From contig SXIE01000143.1 of NCBI GenBank assembly GCA_005772945.1, positions 1-9,950 of the forward strand: a DNA stretch of 9,950 bases. The letters are read 5' to 3'. Source of the DNA: Pseudomonadota bacterium (GTDB lineage Bacteria > Myxococcota > UBA9042 > PHBI01). The position numbers and the translations under genes are program-made. This document shows, one piece after another, positions 7,615-9,950 of this stretch; the first letter of the stretch is position 1; each line of letters starts with the position of its first letter. The notes beneath the pieces are model-generated. The model did no database searches, had not been told where the DNA came from, and was given only the letters and a program-made list of their open reading frames with translations.

Positions 7615-7618
7615 TCCT
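7615..7618 (-). promoter_or_regulatory. Ribosome binding site of thrC
   Basis: AGGA on the minus strand, 7 nt before the ATG at 7607-7605. It supports this start within an open frame that continues upstream for over 2 kb. Confidence 0.6.
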
Positions 7619-7702
7619 GCCATGGTCGCCGGGTTTCGAAAAGCCTCGATGAAAGGACGCCAGCTCGCTTGCGGCCTTGAGCATCCTCGCTTACCGTAGC
7701 GC

Positions 7703-7735
7703 TCGGGCTCCGGCAGTCTCGGCCCTGGAGCCCGA
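7703..7735. repeat. Inverted repeat, candidate operator or RNA hairpin
   Basis: TCGGGCTCC at 7703-7711 is perfectly complementary to GGAGCCCGA at 7727-7735. A G-T wobble (7712/7726) and a G-C pair (7713/7725) extend the stem to 11 bp around an 11-nt loop (7714-7724). No T-tract follows in either direction, so it is not a standard terminator. It lies about 96 nt upstream of the thrC start and about 104 nt upstream of the kinase start. Confidence 0.65.
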
Positions 7736-7827
7736 TGTTGGCGCCCGACCTCGATTTCACGAGGGCGGACGCCGCCCCGATTTGCCCGCTCGCGAGCCAG
7801 CTCGCAGCGTGGCCCTGGCATACCCGT

Positions 7828-7831
7828 GGTG
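7828..7831 (+). promoter_or_regulatory. Weak ribosome binding site of the kinase gene
   Basis: GGTG lies 7 nt before the ATG at 7839. It is a weak Shine-Dalgarno match, but the coding signal and kinase-domain homology begin directly after this ATG. Confidence 0.4.
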
Positions 7832-7838
7832 TAACGGC

Positions 7839-9950
7839 ATGACTTCCACGCAGCAGCTGCCTCGTCACTTCGGCAAGTACGTCCTCGTGCGCAAGATCGC
7901 GATGGGCGGCATGGCGGAGATCTTCAAGGCCAAAACGGCCGGCGCCGAAGGCTTCGAGCGCGACGTCGTCATCAAGCGCATCCTGCCGCACTTCACGGAG
8001 GATGAGTCCTTCGTGAAGATGTTCATCGACGAGGCCTCGATCACCTCGAAGCTGCAACACGCGAACATCGTGCAGATCCACGACTTCGACGTGTGCGAGG
8101 GCAGCTACTACATCGCGATGGAGCTGGTCGAAGGCGTCGACCTGAAGAAGGTCCTCGACGTCGGCATCAAGACCGGCCGGCCGCTCTCGCCCGCGCAATC
8201 GGTGTGGGTCATGATGGAGACATCGAAGGGGCTCCACTACGCGCACACGCGCGAACACAAGGGCCAGCCGCTCAACATCGGGCATCGCGACATCTCGCCG
8301 CACAACGTGATGGTGAGCTACAACGGCGAAGTCAAGCTCATGGACTTCGGCATCGCCAAGGCGGCCCAGCGCTCGACCAAGACGATGGCCGGTACGGTCA
8401 AGGGCAAGGTCGCGTACATGAGCCCCGAGCAGGCGCGCGGCAAGGCGCTCGACGGCCGCTCGGACCTCTTCGCGCTCGGCATCATGCTCTGGGAGATGCT
8501 GACGGCGAAGCGGTTGTTCCTGGGCGAGTCGGACTTCGAGACGTTGACGAACGTCCTCAAGAACCAGCCGCCGCCGCCGTCGTCGATCAATCCGAAGGTG
8601 CCCAAGGAGCTCGACGAGATCGTCGCGAAGTCCCTCATGAAGGACCGCGACGAGCGCTACCCGACGGTCGAGGCGTTCGCGCGCGACCTGACGCGTTGGT
8701 ACTACTCGACGGTCTCGGATCTCGAGGCCGAGTCGCTCAAACGCTACATGCACGAGGTCTTCGCGGACGAGATCGCGAAGCAGACGCAGCTCGCGGCCGA
8801 GGAAAAAGAGCTGCCGCCGCCCCCGTCGGGGCAGAGCTCGCCGCGCATGGCGGCCGTCGGGAGCGGCCACAGCTCGCCGCGCCAGGCGGCCGTGGCGCCG
8901 CCGCCGTCGGACGGGAACGACGAACGGACGGTCGCGATGTCGGCCGACCCGAACCTGGCGGCGACGATGATGGACGGGGCGCTCAGCGCGTCGGCGTTGC
9001 AGCAGCGCATCCGAACGCAGTCGCGTCCGAGCCTGCCAGCGGCGCAGAGCACCGGCGTGAGCGGTGTTCAGGCGCAGATGACGCAGATGAACGCCGCCTT
9101 TGGCGGTGGCCAGGAGCCGGCGCCGAAGAAGTCGAAGATCTGGCTGTGGCTCCTGCTGCTCGCGCTGGCGGGCGGCGGCGCCGCCGCGGTGGTCGTGCTC
9201 ATGGGCGGTAAGCCCGAGGCGGGCGCCGGCAAGCGGGAGACGTCGGCGAGCCAGGCGACGACGACGCCCCCGCCCGAGACGCCGAAGGAGACGGCGGAGC
9301 TCATCATCTCGGTCGATCCGAAGTCGGCCAAGGTGCGCGTCGGCGGAACGCCGGTGGAGGATCGTGCGACCGGGCTCGAGCTCGGGTCGTCCGTCAAGGT
9401 CGTCGCCGAAGCGCCCGGATACGTGACCTACGAGGAGATCGTGAAGCTCGACGAGAAGTCGAAGCCGCTCACGATCAAGCTCGAAAAAGAGCGTGAGAAG
9501 CAGTCGCTGGTGATCGACACCGAGGGCGATCCGCAGGCCGAGATCCGCGTCAACGGCATCAAGATCGGTGTCGGGCAGCAGATGTACAACGGCTTCAAGG
9601 GCGACAAGATCACCATTGAGATCATCCCGACCAAGGGCGCGCCCATCAAGGAGGAGCTGCTCTTGGACGGGAGCACGCCGGTCAAGCGCTTCCAGCTCGG
9701 CAAGCAGGAGGCGAAGCTCATCCTCAACCTCGATCCGGTCGGCGCGGTCGTCGTGTCCTCGAAGGGAACGGTCGCGATGTCCGCGAAGGGCAACCAAGCG
9801 GTCGTCTCGGGGCTCGAGGTCAACGACACGATCACCGTCACCGTGTCCAAGGCCGACTACACGGAGAAGAAGGACACGGTCGCGCTGACCAGCGCCAGCC
9901 AGGAGCTGACGATCAAGCTCGTCAAGAAGGCCAAGGTCGAGACGCCGAAC
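7839..9950 (+). CDS. Transmembrane Ser/Thr protein kinase with PEGA-like repeats (3' truncated)
   Basis: A eukaryote-like (Hanks-type) protein kinase; 704 residues are visible and the frame is still open at the right edge. The kinase domain spans about 13-290: glycine loop MGGMAEIFKA (22-31), ATP-binding lysine K46 in VVIKRI, helix-C glutamate E65, HRDISPHN (149-156, catalytic D151), metal-binding DFG (169-171), activation segment GTVKGKVAYMSPEQ (185-198), and SDLFALGIMLWEM (208-220). A proline- and serine-rich linker (about 325-430) follows, holding a short tandem repeat. One hydrophobic segment (about 434-455, after KKSK) should cross the inner membrane with the kinase inside. Outside it are about three PEGA-like beta repeats (about 486-550, 556-622, 625-695). 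The lysine usual after HRD (HRDxK) is serine here, a variant I associate with myxobacterial kinases. Substrate and ligand are unknown. The gene runs divergently from thrC. Residues 8-30 align with the start of other bacterial kinases, supporting the ATG at 7839. Confidence 0.95.
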   Translation, partial: MTSTQQLPRHFGKYVLVRKIAMGGMAEIFKAKTAGAEGFERDVVIKRILPHFTEDESFVKMFIDEASITSKLQHANIVQIHDFDVCEGSYYIAMELVEGVDLKKVLDVGIKTGRPLSPAQSVWVMMETSKGLHYAHTREHKGQPLNIGHRDISPHNVMVSYNGEVKLMDFGIAKAAQRSTKTMAGTVKGKVAYMSPEQARGKALDGRSDLFALGIMLWEMLTAKRLFLGESDFETLTNVLKNQPPPPSSINPKVPKELDEIVAKSLMKDRDERYPTVEAFARDLTRWYYSTVSDLEAESLKRYMHEVFADEIAKQTQLAAEEKELPPPPSGQSSPRMAAVGSGHSSPRQAAVAPPPSDGNDERTVAMSADPNLAATMMDGALSASALQQRIRTQSRPSLPAAQSTGVSGVQAQMTQMNAAFGGGQEPAPKKSKIWLWLLLLALAGGGAAAVVVLMGGKPEAGAGKRETSASQATTTPPPETPKETAELIISVDPKSAKVRVGGTPVEDRATGLELGSSVKVVAEAPGYVTYEEIVKLDEKSKPLTIKLEKEREKQSLVIDTEGDPQAEIRVNGIKIGVGQQMYNGFKGDKITIEIIPTKGAPIKEELLLDGSTPVKRFQLGKQEAKLILNLDPVGAVVVSSKGTVAMSAKGNQAVVSGLEVNDTITVTVSKADYTEKKDTVALTSASQELTIKLVKKAKVETPN
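8832..8894 (+). repeat. Imperfect 36-nt-period tandem repeat in the kinase linker
   Basis: Two 27-nt copies, 8832-8858 and 8868-8894, agree at 23 of 27 positions and are offset by 36 nt, keeping frame. They encode QSSPRMAAV and HSSPRQAAV, in the disordered-looking region between the kinase domain and the membrane segment. Confidence 0.75.

Larger units (their letters stand above)
7608..7838. promoter_or_regulatory. Divergent intergenic region between thrC and the Ser/Thr kinase gene
   Basis: 231 bp between two divergent start codons. It contains a strong inverted repeat (7703-7735), a small CCTCG/CGAGG hairpin (7749-7764) and a 10-bp palindrome GCTCGCGAGC (7788-7797). I cannot place -35/-10 elements with confidence for either gene, and I see no GG-N10-GC sigma-54 site in the expected position near the kinase start. 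Confidence 0.6.

Noticed and set aside
7788..7797. A perfect 10-bp palindrome, GCTCGCGAGC, upstream of the kinase.
   Set aside because: Short CG-rich palindromes are common at this base composition and nothing else supports a binding site, so I do not call it a feature.
7816..7832. A possible sigma-54 promoter (CTGGCAT...TGGTG) before the kinase gene.
   Set aside because: The required GC dinucleotide 10 nt after the GG is absent, and the elements would sit on top of the ribosome binding site.
8093..9211. A 372-codon open frame on the plus strand inside the kinase gene.
   Set aside because: The frame starting at 7839 encodes a complete kinase domain in order and stays open to the window end; the overlapping frame gives low-complexity R/G/A-rich sequence.
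7608..9797. An upstream extension of the thrC frame by 730 codons.
   Set aside because: It is antisense to the kinase gene. Threonine synthase homology begins right after the ATG at 7607, which has its own ribosome binding site.

Overview
The window looks like chromosomal DNA from a very GC-rich, Gram-negative bacterium with a complex lifestyle, most likely a member of the Myxococcota (old Deltaproteobacteria). This is inferred from gene content: a sigma-54 enhancer-binding regulator, a eukaryote-like Ser/Thr kinase with a transmembrane helix and PEGA-type repeats, and a large lipoprotein built from CARDB and PPC repeats. No marker gene settles the taxonomy. I see no mobile element, CRISPR array, tRNA or rRNA. 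Coding density is high, and no gap exceeds 300 bases.

Layout, left to right: (1) 2-664 (+), the C-terminal part of a sigma-54-dependent regulator (end of the AAA+ domain plus a Fis-type HTH), cut by the window edge. (2) 698-4888 (-), a 1396-residue predicted lipoprotein with one PKD-like domain, six CARDB-like domains and four PPC-like domains; it converges on the regulator with a 33-bp gap. (3) 4889-5047, a 159-bp divergent promoter region. (4) 5048-6295 (+), a CCA-adding tRNA nucleotidyltransferase, perhaps read from a leaderless mRNA. (5) 6270-7607 (-), threonine synthase of the plant-like type, whose 3' end overlaps the cca 3' end by 26 bp. (6) 7608-7838, a 231-bp divergent regulatory region with a strong inverted repeat. 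(7) 7839-9950 (+), a Ser/Thr protein kinase with one transmembrane segment and about three PEGA-like repeats, still open at the right edge.

The genes do not form one operon: strands alternate (+, -, +, -, +), so each is probably its own transcription unit or the end of a unit lying outside the window. Two are housekeeping functions (tRNA 3'-end maturation, threonine synthesis). The other three are regulatory or envelope functions typical of social or predatory soil bacteria. I find no convincing evidence for a wholly new multi-gene system. The points most worth a second look are the repeat architecture of the lipoprotein, the plant-type threonine synthase, the possible leaderless cca promoter, the hairpin between thrC and the kinase, and the PEGA ectodomain of the kinase.
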